From: a candidate division Zixibacteria bacterium SM23_81
GTDB taxonomy: Bacteria; SM23-81
Reading direction: 5' to 3'
NCBI GenBank assembly: GCA_001304015.1
Contig: LJUY01000011.1
Coordinates: 1 to 64,000, forward strand
DNA: 64,000 nucleotides
Shown here: positions 18,100 to 26,618 of the stretch, piece after piece
Numbering within the stretch: position 1 is the stretch's first letter
How the letters are laid out: each line of letters starts with the position of its first letter
The notes under the pieces: generated by a model
What the model saw: the letters and a program-made list of their open reading frames with translations, nothing else
Told to the model about the DNA's origin: nothing
The model's database searches: none
Translations under genes and position numbers: made by a program

Positions 18100-18176
18100 T
18101 GTTTCGAGAATCGTGGATCGTGAAAAAAACATCCTGCGGATCATGCCAATCACGATTCACGAATCACGTGTTTTGC
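18100..18176 (-). repeat. Dispersed intergenic repeat, copy C (short form)
   Basis: GTGTTTCGAGAATCGTGGAT and CAATCACGATTCACGAATCA are CGATTCACGA-type words of the repeat family, facing each other as an imperfect inverted repeat. The copy overlaps the 3' end of crt. Confidence 0.65.
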
Positions 18177-18951
18177 TCTTCCCCCACTCCGGCTTCCGCT
18201 TCTCCAGGAAAGCCGTCATCCCCTCCCGAGCCTGACCGCTGGCGAAACAGAGGGCAAAGGCATCGGTTTCCAGAGCTGTTCCCGAACCCTGGTCAACCTG
18301 CAATCCTCTGTGAATCACTGCTTTGGCGAAAGAGACAGCCAAGGGGCCTTTGGTGGCGATCTTCCTGGCCAAGGTCATAGCCTCATCCAGCAGCCCATCA
18401 GCAGGGACAACCTTGTTTACCAGACCATAGGAGCAAGCTGTCTGGGCGTCGATGATCTCTCCGGTGAAGATGAGCTCTTTGGCTCTTGCCTCTCCGATGA
18501 GCCTGGCCAACCGTTGGGTACCGGCGAAGCCGGGAATGACGCCCAGATTTACCTCGGGTTGACCGAGGGTGGCCTGGTCTGAAGCCAGACGTATATCACA
18601 GGCCATGGCCAGCTCACATCCTCCCCCCAAGGCAAAGCCGTTGATGGCAGCAATGACAGGCTTCTCCATACTCTCTATCCTGTCGAGTACCCTCTGACCC
18701 TGTCGAGAGAAAGTCCGAGCTTCCAGGGAATCCATATCCCGCATCTCGGCGATGTCCGCACCAGCAACAAAGGCTTTCCCCTCCCCAGTGATGATCACAA
18801 CCTTGATGGCATCTTCTTGGCTAACATCCTTTAGGGCTGAGGTTAATTCTTCCAATATCCTAAAGTTTAAGGCATTTAGGCGGTCGGGACGATTGATTTT
18901 GACAAGTCCTACATCGCCCTCCCTCTCGACGATCAGGGTTTCATAATTCAT
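18157..18951 (-). CDS. crt: Enoyl-CoA hydratase / 3-hydroxybutyryl-CoA dehydratase (crotonase)
   Basis: Crotonase hydrates crotonyl-CoA or the reverse in the butyrate/beta-oxidation path. The 264-residue protein has GKAFVAGADIAEM (oxyanion hole), NGFALGGGCELAMACD with the catalytic Glu region, and PEVNLGVIPGFAGTQRLARLIG with the second Glu. The family normally ends soon after EKRKPxW. Here the frame continues with GKSKTRDS and stops inside repeat copy C, whose words encode the same KSKTRDS string elsewhere. The gene therefore borrows its stop from the repeat. Hbd and thiolase are encoded about 10 kb upstream in the same direction. Confidence 0.93.
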   Translation of the reverse strand: MNYETLIVEREGDVGLVKINRPDRLNALNFRILEELTSALKDVSQEDAIKVVIITGEGKAFVAGADIAEMRDMDSLEARTFSRQGQRVLDRIESMEKPVIAAINGFALGGGCELAMACDIRLASDQATLGQPEVNLGVIPGFAGTQRLARLIGEARAKELIFTGEIIDAQTACSYGLVNKVVPADGLLDEAMTLARKIATKGPLAVSFAKAVIHRGLQVDQGSGTALETDAFALCFASGQAREGMTAFLEKRKPEWGKSKTRDS

Positions 18952-19017
18952 GATCCAGCCTCCTCAGGCCAATTCAAGGAGAAAAAACTCGCAAGTCATT
19001 TTCATCCATCTAGCCTA

Positions 19018-19443
19018 TTAGCCAAGCTCCAGGTGGGTGGGATTGGGCCCCAGCTCACGGACACGCTCGGTGAACTGCACGATCACATCTGCGAACTTTG
19101 TCCCCTCGCCGGCTGAAATCCATTCCAGATAGAGCCTCTCCGGCTCTATCCCAAACTGTGCCAGCAACCTCTTCGCCAAAGCCACCCTCGCCTGAGCCTT
19201 AAAATTGCCTGAGAGGTAATGGCAGTCGCCAGGATGGCAGCCGCCAACGAAAACCCCATCGGCACCCCGGGCAAAAGCGGCCAGAATGTGAGAAACATCA
19301 ATTCTTCCCGTGCACATCACTCTAACCAGAGACAAGTTGGCTGGATATTTCAGGCGGGAAGTACCCGCCAGGTCGGCTCCAGCGTAAGTGCACCAATTAC
19401 AGGCAAAGCCCACAATCTGCGGCTTCCACTTTTTATCGGACAT
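19018..19443 (-). CDS. MvhD/FlpD-type iron-sulfur protein (F420-non-reducing hydrogenase delta-like)
   Basis: This 141-residue [2Fe-2S] protein passes electrons between HdrA and a partner dehydrogenase or hydrogenase. It has the family cysteines FACNWCTYAGAD, RVMCTGR and GGCHPGDCHYLSGN. Its start overlaps the hdrA stop by 11 bases, so translation is coupled and the two proteins probably form one complex. No hydrogenase or formate dehydrogenase large subunit is present here, so the electron donor is open. Start ATG 19443 fits the family length. Confidence 0.92.
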   Translation of the reverse strand: MSDKKWKPQIVGFACNWCTYAGADLAGTSRLKYPANLSLVRVMCTGRIDVSHILAAFARGADGVFVGGCHPGDCHYLSGNFKAQARVALAKRLLAQFGIEPERLYLEWISAGEGTKFADVIVQFTERVRELGPNPTHLELG

Positions 19444-22400
19444 GGGAGAGAATCGCTCCTATCTGGGCTAAAATCTGTTCATCGCTATAATGTCTCATGA
19501 AGATGCATCCCGATGGGCAGGTGGCTCCGCAGGCTCCGCATCCCTTACACAACACCTCGTTCACCGTCATGATTCCTTTGTCCTCATCGAAGCTCAAAGC
19601 GCCATACTCACACACCGCCTCACAGAGGCGACATCCTGAGCAGAGATCCTCATCTATCACGGCAGTGATGGGCTCAATCCGCACCCTTCCCCTGGCCATG
19701 GGTGCGATGGCCGAGGCGGCTGCTCCCTTGGCCTGAGCCACCGCGTCCGGGATATCTTTGGGACCCTGACAACAGCCCGCCAAGTAGATGCCGTCGATGG
19801 CTGTCTCCACTGGGCGCAGCTTCGGGTGGGCTTCCATCAGGAAACCGTCCGCGGAGCAACCCAGCCTCAGTAGATTAGCCACGCCCTCGGTGTTGGCATT
19901 GGGGGTCATGCCGGCGGCCAGCACCACCAGATCCACCTCCAGCTCCACCGTCTGGCCCAGGAGCGTGTCCTCAGCTCTGACCACCAACCGCTCACCCTTC
20001 TTGTAGATTTCCGAGGGGTTGCCTCGCCGATAGACCACGCCCTCCTCTTTCACTCTCACGTAGAATTCCTCGAAGCCCTTGCCAAAGGCCCTCACATCGG
20101 TGTAAAAAACGGTCACATTAGCCTCGGGGTTTTTCTCCTTTATCAGGTGGGCCTGTTTGGTCGTGGCCATGCAGCAAACACGAGAGCAGTACTCGTTACC
20201 CACCGTCTCGTCCCGGGAACCCACGCAGAGAATGAAAGCTACGTCTTTAGGCTCCCGACCTGCCACAAGGATCTTGCCCGCGGTGGGACCCGAGGGGGAG
20301 GAAAGTCTCTCGAATTCCAGGCCGGTGATGACATTTTCATACTGGCTGTATCCCAGCTCCGGCTTCACCTGGGCGTCAAACTGATCAAATCCCGTGGCCA
20401 CCACGATGGTGCCTACCTGGGTTGATACGATCTCGTCCCTGAGGGCGTGATCGATGGCTTGGGGTTCACAGACCCGTTCGCACTCCCGACATTCGCAGCA
20501 GATGCCACAGTTGAGACATCTCCCAGCCTCCTCCACGGCTTCTTTCTCGGAGTATCCTAGAGTCACCTCCGCAAATCCCGGGATTCTCTTCTTGACCGGC
20601 AGCCTGCTCTCGGCTATTCTATCCCGTTTTGGACGATGGGCCAGGCCGGGGACCTCAGTAACCACCTGGAGATTGACTTCCCTTCCCTCTCGCAAATCCA
20701 CTCCTTTGACGAACCGGTCAATGGAAATGGCGACCCGTCTGCCGGCCGCGATGGCCTCAATCACTGTGGCGGGGCCGCTGACCACGTCTCCGCCGGCGAA
20801 TACTCCCGGCATATTTGTCTCCAGGGTAACGGGATCGGCCACCAGTGTCCCCCACGAGGTGACGTCTAGAGAAGCTTTCTTGGTGACGAAGGACAGGTCC
20901 GGATATTCCCCGATGGCCACCACCACCGCATCCGCATCCAGCTGGAAATGAGATCCTTCCAGTGGAATGGGCCTCCGTCGACCGCTCTCATCCGGGGCAC
21001 CCAGCTTCATTTTCTGACATTTCAACCCCACCACTTGCCCGTCTTTCGTCAAGATCCTCACCGGGATGCCCAGAAAATGAATCCGGACGCCTTCCGCCTC
21101 GGCCTCTTTCACCTCCTCTGAATAGGCAGGCATCTCTTCTCGAGATCGCCGGTAGAGGATGGTGACCTCCTGGGCTCCCAGGCGCACGAGAGACCGTGCG
21201 GCGTCCACGGCGGCGTTGCCTCCTCCGATTACCACCATCCGTCCCTTAATCTTGATCGATCGACCGGTGTTGAGCTTCTTCAGAAGATCCAGAGCGTAAA
21301 ATACTCCTTTGGCTTTCTCCCCCGGCACCCCCAGTTTCCTCTCTCCATAAGCACCGGTGGCCAGAAAGATCGCCCGATGCCCCTGCTCAAATAGCTCTGG
21401 AACGGTGAATTCCCGCCCCAAAGCAGAATCGGTCACCAGTTCAACTCCAAATTCTGTTATATAGTCGATGTCCTCTTGGAGTGCTTCTCGGGGCAGTCGA
21501 AATGCCGGAATGCCCAGGGCCAGCATCCCACCGACCATCTTCTCCGCCTCAAACACCGAGACGGAATACCCCCAGCTGGCCAAATCCCGGGCAGCGGTCA
21601 AACCGGCGGGACCAGCTCCCACCACGGCCACCTTTCCTTTCTTCCTGGAGTTCCCCGTGCCTCTCTTTTTGGGGGGAGAGGTTTGTTTCTGAGATCCTCT
21701 TCCCTCCTGGGCGATGAATCTCTTCAGGTGGCGTATAGCGATGGGTTGGTCCAGTTCCCCCCGCTTGCATTCATTCTCGCAGGGATGGGAACAGACCCGC
21801 CCGCAGACAGAGGCAAAAGGATTGGCCTCTCTCTCCAAGGCCAGGGCCTCCTGGTACTTCCCGCAGGTGATAAGAGCAATATAGCCTTGAACGTTAACCC
21901 CTGCAGGACAGGTGGCTCGACAGGGAGGTACTCCCGTCTTCTGGATGACGAATTTGTTGGGCACTGCCTGAGGGAAGGCTCTGTAAATGGCCTTCCGGGA
22001 GGAGAGTCCCATGTCGAACTGGTTAGACACATTCACGGGACAGACCGAGGTGCACTCGTCGCAGGCGTTACACTTAACCCAATCGACGTAGGGAGCCTTT
22101 CGGCGGATCTTGACGGTAAAATTGCCCACATATCCGTCAATCTCCTCCACCTCGGAATAGGCATAAAGCTGGATATTGGGGTGTCTTTCCACCTCCACCA
22201 TCTTGGGTGTCAAGATGCACGCGGAACAGTCCAGGGTGGGAAAGGTCTTGTCCAGCTGGGCCATGTGCCCGCCGATGCTGGGGTCCTTCTCCACCAAATG
22301 AACTTTAAATCCTGCATCGGCGATGTCCAGAGCCGTTTGGATGCCAGAAATTCCTGCGCCAATGACTAAGGCCTCTGGCACAACGGGTACCTCGCGCACA

Positions 22401-22828
22401 TCCATGGGCTCCAGCAAGGCGCTCCTGGCTACAGCAGAGGCCACCAGCCTTTTGGCCTTTTCGGTGGCTTCGGTTTCATCGTCGTGAACCCAGGAGCACT
22501 GCTCTCGAATATTGGCGATTTCCAGACAGTAGGGATTCAGTCCAGCCTCCTCGAGTGTTTTCCTGAAAGTGGGCTCATGCAAACGAGGAGAACAGATAGC
22601 TGTCACGACCCTGTTGACCCCTAGCTTTTCGATGTCCTCCACAATGAGCCTCTGCCCGGGGTCCGAACAGACATAGGAGTAATCTCGGGCTATGACCACC
22701 TCCGGCAAAGAGGCGGCGAACTTCACTACCTTGGAAACATCGACGGTGGCGGCGATGTTAACGCCGCAGTGGCAGACATAAACTCCGATCTTCCGGTCGC
22801 CTCCGGCCCCTTTTTCTTTTTTCTTCAC
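19433..22828 (-). CDS. HdrA-like flavoprotein fused to a GltD/NfnB-type NAD(P)H oxidoreductase module
   Basis: HdrA is the FAD subunit of heterodisulfide-reductase-like electron-bifurcating complexes. This 1131-residue version is about twice the usual HdrA length. Visible order: N-terminal HdrA domain (VYVCHCG, about 16), FAD Rossmann VIGAGISGIQTA (about 155), CSAC (about 200), [4Fe-4S] CNACDECTSVCP (about 252). Then comes an inserted glutamate-synthase-small-subunit-like module (CRATCPAG about 303, VVGAGPAGLTAA about 402, VIGGGNAAVDAAR about 533), a CLNCGICCECREC cluster (about 771), the second HdrA half, and two [4Fe-4S] motifs at the C-terminus (CSGCRLCEAVC, CKGCGACGATC). GTG 22828 has GGAGG upstream; the longer ORF start lacks support. 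HdrB and HdrC genes are absent. NAD(P)H use is inferred from the second and third nucleotide-binding folds. Confidence 0.9.
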   Translation of the reverse strand: MKKKEKGAGGDRKIGVYVCHCGVNIAATVDVSKVVKFAASLPEVVIARDYSYVCSDPGQRLIVEDIEKLGVNRVVTAICSPRLHEPTFRKTLEEAGLNPYCLEIANIREQCSWVHDDETEATEKAKRLVASAVARSALLEPMDVREVPVVPEALVIGAGISGIQTALDIADAGFKVHLVEKDPSIGGHMAQLDKTFPTLDCSACILTPKMVEVERHPNIQLYAYSEVEEIDGYVGNFTVKIRRKAPYVDWVKCNACDECTSVCPVNVSNQFDMGLSSRKAIYRAFPQAVPNKFVIQKTGVPPCRATCPAGVNVQGYIALITCGKYQEALALEREANPFASVCGRVCSHPCENECKRGELDQPIAIRHLKRFIAQEGRGSQKQTSPPKKRGTGNSRKKGKVAVVGAGPAGLTAARDLASWGYSVSVFEAEKMVGGMLALGIPAFRLPREALQEDIDYITEFGVELVTDSALGREFTVPELFEQGHRAIFLATGAYGERKLGVPGEKAKGVFYALDLLKKLNTGRSIKIKGRMVVIGGGNAAVDAARSLVRLGAQEVTILYRRSREEMPAYSEEVKEAEAEGVRIHFLGIPVRILTKDGQVVGLKCQKMKLGAPDESGRRRPIPLEGSHFQLDADAVVVAIGEYPDLSFVTKKASLDVTSWGTLVADPVTLETNMPGVFAGGDVVSGPATVIEAIAAGRRVAISIDRFVKGVDLREGREVNLQVVTEVPGLAHRPKRDRIAESRLPVKKRIPGFAEVTLGYSEKEAVEEAGRCLNCGICCECRECERVCEPQAIDHALRDEIVSTQVGTIVVATGFDQFDAQVKPELGYSQYENVITGLEFERLSSPSGPTAGKILVAGREPKDVAFILCVGSRDETVGNEYCSRVCCMATTKQAHLIKEKNPEANVTVFYTDVRAFGKGFEEFYVRVKEEGVVYRRGNPSEIYKKGERLVVRAEDTLLGQTVELEVDLVVLAAGMTPNANTEGVANLLRLGCSADGFLMEAHPKLRPVETAIDGIYLAGCCQGPKDIPDAVAQAKGAAASAIAPMARGRVRIEPITAVIDEDLCSGCRLCEAVCEYGALSFDEDKGIMTVNEVLCKGCGACGATCPSGCIFMRHYSDEQILAQIGAILSHVR

Positions 22829-22893
22829 GCCAACTTCTCCTCCAGCGGCGAATGGGTTTCCCAATCTACCTCTTAACAAGGTCCAAAGGAGTC

Positions 22894-23373
22894 TTAGTCC
22901 TTGCTTTTCCAGGGGGTCACCCACTGGGCCACCCGCTCTTCAATCTGGCTCCTGTTTTCCTTTCTCATGGCCACAGCTAGCTGGCCGGCCACCTCGGCCT
23001 GGGGAAAAAGCATTCTCATGGTAGAAAAGGTGGCCTCCTCTCCCCGAGAAGCCATAGTACAAAACAGTGCCACCCTTTTTCCGCTCAGGTCTTGAGATTC
23101 CAAAAAGGCTCGCACGGCCGGCGCCGGTCGCGAGGCCCAGACGGGCGTGCCCACGAAAATGAGATCGTAGTCGCTGGACTGGCGCTGGAGAGGTTTCAAC
23201 TCGGTGGTCTTGTCCCGGACGGCATCCCGCCCCGAGCGAAGATAGCCCAGAAGACCCCTTCGATCCTTCTTGTCCACCAGCTCCTCGAGATCTGCCTTCA
23301 GTTCCCCAGCGATCATCTCGGCAACTTGCTTTGTGTTGCCCGTTCGAGAATAATACACTACCAGGGCTTTCAT
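22894..23373 (-). CDS. Flavodoxin-family protein
   Basis: This 159-residue FMN-binding fold protein has the phosphate loop VVYYSRTGNTKQVA at the N-terminus and the FMN-ring loop GTPVWASRPAP. It resembles the short flavodoxin-like proteins that serve as electron carriers or quinone/nitro reductase-like enzymes; residue pattern alone does not decide which. It sits between etfA and the hdrA fusion, so a role as electron carrier for one of them is plausible. Start ATG 23373 has GAGAGG upstream and is 22 bp from the etfA stop. Confidence 0.85.
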   Translation of the reverse strand: MKALVVYYSRTGNTKQVAEMIAGELKADLEELVDKKDRRGLLGYLRSGRDAVRDKTTELKPLQRQSSDYDLIFVGTPVWASRPAPAVRAFLESQDLSGKRVALFCTMASRGEEATFSTMRMLFPQAEVAGQLAVAMRKENRSQIEERVAQWVTPWKSKD

Positions 23374-23395
23374 AGATTCATCCTCTCAAGGCGGA

Positions 23396-24370
23396 CTAGT
23401 TCTCCTTCGCCTCGGCGATCTTCTCCGTCAAGGCCGGCACTACCTGAAACAGATCGCCGACGATGCCGTAATGGGCTACGGAGAAAATAGGCGCGTTGGG
23501 ATCTCTGTTGATGGCCACGATGGTCTCCGCGCCGCTCATCCCGGTAATATGTTGAAAAGCACCGCTTATGCCTACGGCCACATAGACTTTTGGCTTCACA
23601 GTACGACCTGACTGGCCCACCTGACGATCCGAGGACAGCCAGCCGGAGTCGGTGATGGGGCGGGAACATGCCAAAACACCACCCATGGCCTCAGCCAACC
23701 CCTCAACGATGGGCATGTTCTTCTCCTCTCTGATCCCCCGGCCCACGGAAACGATGATGTCGGCCTGGGTAATATCCACGTCACCCACCACCGCCTCTAC
23801 ATACTGGAGGAATTTCCGGCAGGTTATCTCTTCCGTCAGGGGGGAATCCACGGCCGCGATCTTACCCTTGAGATCTGATTCCTCGACGGGAAAAGCTCCC
23901 TGACGCAGGGTCACCATGCACGGCGTGCCGACGAAGGAGACCTCCGAAATTAGCTTCCCCCCATAGACCTGCCGGGTGGCCAAAGGGGCGCCATCTTTTA
24001 ATTGGATGTCCACACAGTCGGTGATTAAGGGAATTCCCAGCTGGGTGGCCAAGGGAGGGGCTAAATCCACACCAAAGGAGGTGTGTCCGATCATCGTCAA
24101 GCCCGGTTGTCTCTTCTTTATGATGTCGCCCAGGACTTTCTGGTAGGCATCAGCATTGAAATTCTCCAGTTTGGAGTCGTCCACCACCAAAACCTGATGG
24201 GCCCATTTTTTCAGAGTTTCTGAAAAAACCGCCACATCACGGCCCAAAAGCCCGGCCACCAGTTGTGCGTCAAGGGCCTGAGCCAGCTCTCTACCCTTGG
24301 AGAGCATCTCCAAGGTGACATCCCGGAGCTCTCCCATACGGTGTTCGGCCAAAACGAGAATCTCCTTCAT
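23396..24370 (-). CDS. etfA: Electron transfer flavoprotein alpha subunit
   Basis: EtfA binds FAD and, with EtfB, accepts electrons from acyl-CoA dehydrogenases, or in bifurcating forms exchanges them with ferredoxin/NADH. The 324-residue protein has the C-terminal FAD-binding block SGRTVKPKVYVAVGISGAFQHITGM with NRDPNAPIF following. It starts at ATG 24370, immediately after the etfB stop at 24371, so the two are coupled. It clusters with two acyl-CoA dehydrogenases and HdrA. Whether the Etf is bifurcating cannot be told without modelling the EtfB NADH site. Confidence 0.95.
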   Translation of the reverse strand: MKEILVLAEHRMGELRDVTLEMLSKGRELAQALDAQLVAGLLGRDVAVFSETLKKWAHQVLVVDDSKLENFNADAYQKVLGDIIKKRQPGLTMIGHTSFGVDLAPPLATQLGIPLITDCVDIQLKDGAPLATRQVYGGKLISEVSFVGTPCMVTLRQGAFPVEESDLKGKIAAVDSPLTEEITCRKFLQYVEAVVGDVDITQADIIVSVGRGIREEKNMPIVEGLAEAMGGVLACSRPITDSGWLSSDRQVGQSGRTVKPKVYVAVGISGAFQHITGMSGAETIVAINRDPNAPIFSVAHYGIVGDLFQVVPALTEKIAEAKEN

Positions 24371-25159
24371 CTACACCACCCCCCTTTCCCGGAATATCTC
24401 AGCCAGCTTGGTGGATACCTCCTCCGGTGCCCCCTCCAAGATCTGAGCACCCTCTCCTTTGGGCGGGACAGACAGCCTCTCCAAAATGGTCTTTGAGCCG
24501 GCTCGGCCAACCTCATTTTCCGTCAGTCCCAGATCCTTAAGGCTCATGACTTTAATGGGCTTCTTCATGGCTTTACGAAGCCCCAATATCGAGGCATACC
24601 TGGGCTCGTTGATCCCTGTCTGGATGGTTAGGACGGCAGGCAGCTCGATTTCCAAAAGCTCATGGGTTCCCCCCTCCAACTCTCTTTCGATTTTAGCTTT
24701 ACCATCCAGAATCTGCAGGCCAGTGACCATGGTAGCGTGAGGCAGTTCTAGGAGCTCTGCCAGTGTGGCTCCCACTTGGCTGTAGCCGTCATCGCTGGCG
24801 TAACAGCCGGTCAAAACCAGATCAAATTTTATGGTTTTCAAGGCGCCTGCCAAGGTTTTCGCCGTGGCAAAGGCATCTGATTGGGCAAAGTGCTCATCCG
24901 TGAGCCTCACCGCCTCATGGGTGCCTTTGGCCAGAAGGGAGCGAATGGTCTTATCCGCCGACTCGGGGCCCATAGTGACCAGGGTTATGGTTCCCCCGAA
25001 TTTCTCTGTCAGGAGCAGAGCCTCCTCCACGGCGTAGTTGTCGGCTTCGTTTACGTCAAAGACCAACCGTTCTTTTTTGATGTCGCGTCCAGTGTCGTCC
25101 ACCATCACCTCTGCCTCTGCGGTCAGGGGAACCTGCTTCACGCAGACCACAATATCCAT
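24371..25159 (-). CDS. etfB: Electron transfer flavoprotein beta subunit
   Basis: EtfB is the AMP- or FAD-binding partner of EtfA. The 262-residue protein begins MDIVVCVKQVP, the canonical Etf beta start, and has the signature region VLTGCYASDDGYSQVGATLAELLELP and AVLTIQTGINEPRYAS. Start ATG 25159 is preferred to the track's GTG 25168, as GGTGAGG lies just upstream. Repeat copy D fills the space between it and the broken Fe-S oxidoreductase gene upstream, so a separate promoter or read-through must be assumed. Confidence 0.95.
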   Translation of the reverse strand: MDIVVCVKQVPLTAEAEVMVDDTGRDIKKERLVFDVNEADNYAVEEALLLTEKFGGTITLVTMGPESADKTIRSLLAKGTHEAVRLTDEHFAQSDAFATAKTLAGALKTIKFDLVLTGCYASDDGYSQVGATLAELLELPHATMVTGLQILDGKAKIERELEGGTHELLEIELPAVLTIQTGINEPRYASILGLRKAMKKPIKVMSLKDLGLTENEVGRAGSKTILERLSVPPKGEGAQILEGAPEEVSTKLAEIFRERGVV

Positions 25160-25199
25160 GATCCTCACCCCCTGCGTAGGTGGGAAATGCTATAAGCAA

Positions 25200-25590
25200 A
25201 CATGAATCGTGATTCGTGAATCGTTAATCGTTGATCGTGAGAAAACCGGGGTACGGGGACCGGGAAAATCCAAGACTCGAGATTCGAGAGGAAAATCCAA
25301 GACTCGAGATTCGAGATTCGTGATTTGTGAAAATCATAGTGGCAATTGGCAATGGCAGTCCCCTACCCCCAACCATCCCAGTAGGCAGTAGGCAGGAAGC
25401 AGGAGGCAGTGAAAGACGAGTGGCAGTTGGTATTGGGGAGCGGGGCAAATCTAAAATCTCAAATCTTCAATTTTCAATCTTCAATGCCTTTTTACATCGA
25501 TTCTCGAATCTCGATCCACGATTCACGATTCTCGTGTCTCGGCTTTTCAAGGATCAATCGAACTTCTCCAATAATCCGGGCTAGAGAGCC
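25200..25590 (-). repeat. Dispersed intergenic repeat, copy D
   Basis: This 390-base stretch between etfB and the Fe-S oxidoreductase has terminal CGATTCACGA-type words in opposite orientation (GAATCGTGATTCGTGAATCG and CGATCCACGATTCACGATTC). It contains GGCAATTGGCAATGGCAGT and a TTTTCAAGGATCAATCGA-n-AATAATCCGGGCTA end, which recurs almost exactly at 53941-53985 in copy G. It also holds a tandem GGAAAATCCAAGACTCGAGA unit. Confidence 0.82.
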
Positions 25591-26583
25591 GTCTCCACAA
25601 TCTCGATGAGATCTAGAACCCGAATTTTTTCCTCATTCCCGGTGGTTTTCACGGCGTCCTCAAGGGTTAGCAAACATCTCCCGGTTTCGATCCAGCTCCG
25701 CGAACTCCAGACCGGGTATCTTCCCCAAGATGCCGCGAGGCTCCTCGAAGATGTCGTTCTGCTTACCCAGAAAACAGGGATCATGATAAGTCACCCGCCA
25801 CCCCAGCTCTTTGGAGAAGCTCAGCCGTTCCTCCTGGATGAGCTCCCAGATGACCTGCGTATAGTGGCGGACATCGCCCTCGAATGGGGAGTACTCATTT
25901 TTAAAGACATTGAAACAATGGGGCGATGTGGTCATCAGCTGACGGGCACCACGTTCCTGGAAAAGCTTCAGGTTGTTCTCCTTCAACTCCTCGAACAGCC
26001 CCTCCTCACCCATACGTCGGACCTCGTTGCCACAGCAGGACTCCTCGATGCCTAGGATGCCAAAGGCGACGCCGGCTTTCTCCAGCACCTTCACCATCGC
26101 CCGGGCCAATTTCTGCAACCGGGGATCGTAGGCCACAGTGCATCCGACGTAATAGACCAAATCTAGCTTAGCCTTCGGGTCTGCTTCCCTGACCTTCAGG
26201 TCAGCGGCCCAATCGTTCCGCTTCTCCCTGGGCTTTCCCCAGGGATTGCCGTGGAGAAAGGTGCTCTCCAGAGCATCTCGCATGGTGGGTTGAATCCGCC
26301 CGCTCTCGATAAGCTGGCTGCGAACCTGGATGATCACATCCAAGGGCTTGATACCCTTGGGGCAGCGCGAGCTGCAGGTCATGCAGGTGGTGCATTGCCA
26401 AAGCTCGCTCTCCTCGGAATTGAAGGCCAGAGATGGCTGCAGAAGAATCTCGTTAAGAAGACCTCTGACGTTCAGGACGGAGTTTGTGGATACGGGGCAA
26501 CCCGCCGTGCACTTCCCGCACTGAACACATCGCAGCACACGATGCGCGCTGACAAGCTCTGGAGAAGAAACCTGAACTTCCAT
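25581..26583 (-). pseudogene. HdrD-like Fe-S oxidoreductase (CCG domain), 3' internal deletion with frameshift
   Basis: Such proteins carry an HdrC-like ferredoxin domain plus CCG domains and pass electrons between EtfAB/acyl-CoA dehydrogenase and the membrane or HdrA. Here the first part is intact: CVQCGKCTAGCP, CTTCMTCSSRCP, VYYVGCT and ESCCGNEVRRMG. After DPCFLG...GLEFAELDRNRE the frame stops at 25660 (FANP). The expected C-terminus, LEDAVKTTGNEEKIRVLDLI, continues in another frame to the stop at 25581. The expected second CCG signature and a following Cys-Pro motif, roughly 45 residues, are missing between. Start ATG 26583 has AGAGGA upstream; the track's longer N-terminus is a shadow frame. 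It is either a pseudogene or an assembly error. Confidence 0.85.
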
Positions 26584-26618
26584 ATCTGTCCTCTCTCGTT
26601 GAGAGACACCAAAGACGG

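Noticed and set aside
21476-22369. Plus-strand ORF of 297 residues inside the HdrA fusion
   Set aside because: Antisense shadow of the hdrA fusion gene; no ribosome site or recognised domain.
25200-25590. CRISPR-like array in repeat copy D
   Set aside because: The short repeats are irregular, of varying length, and no regular spacer-repeat period or cas gene is present.
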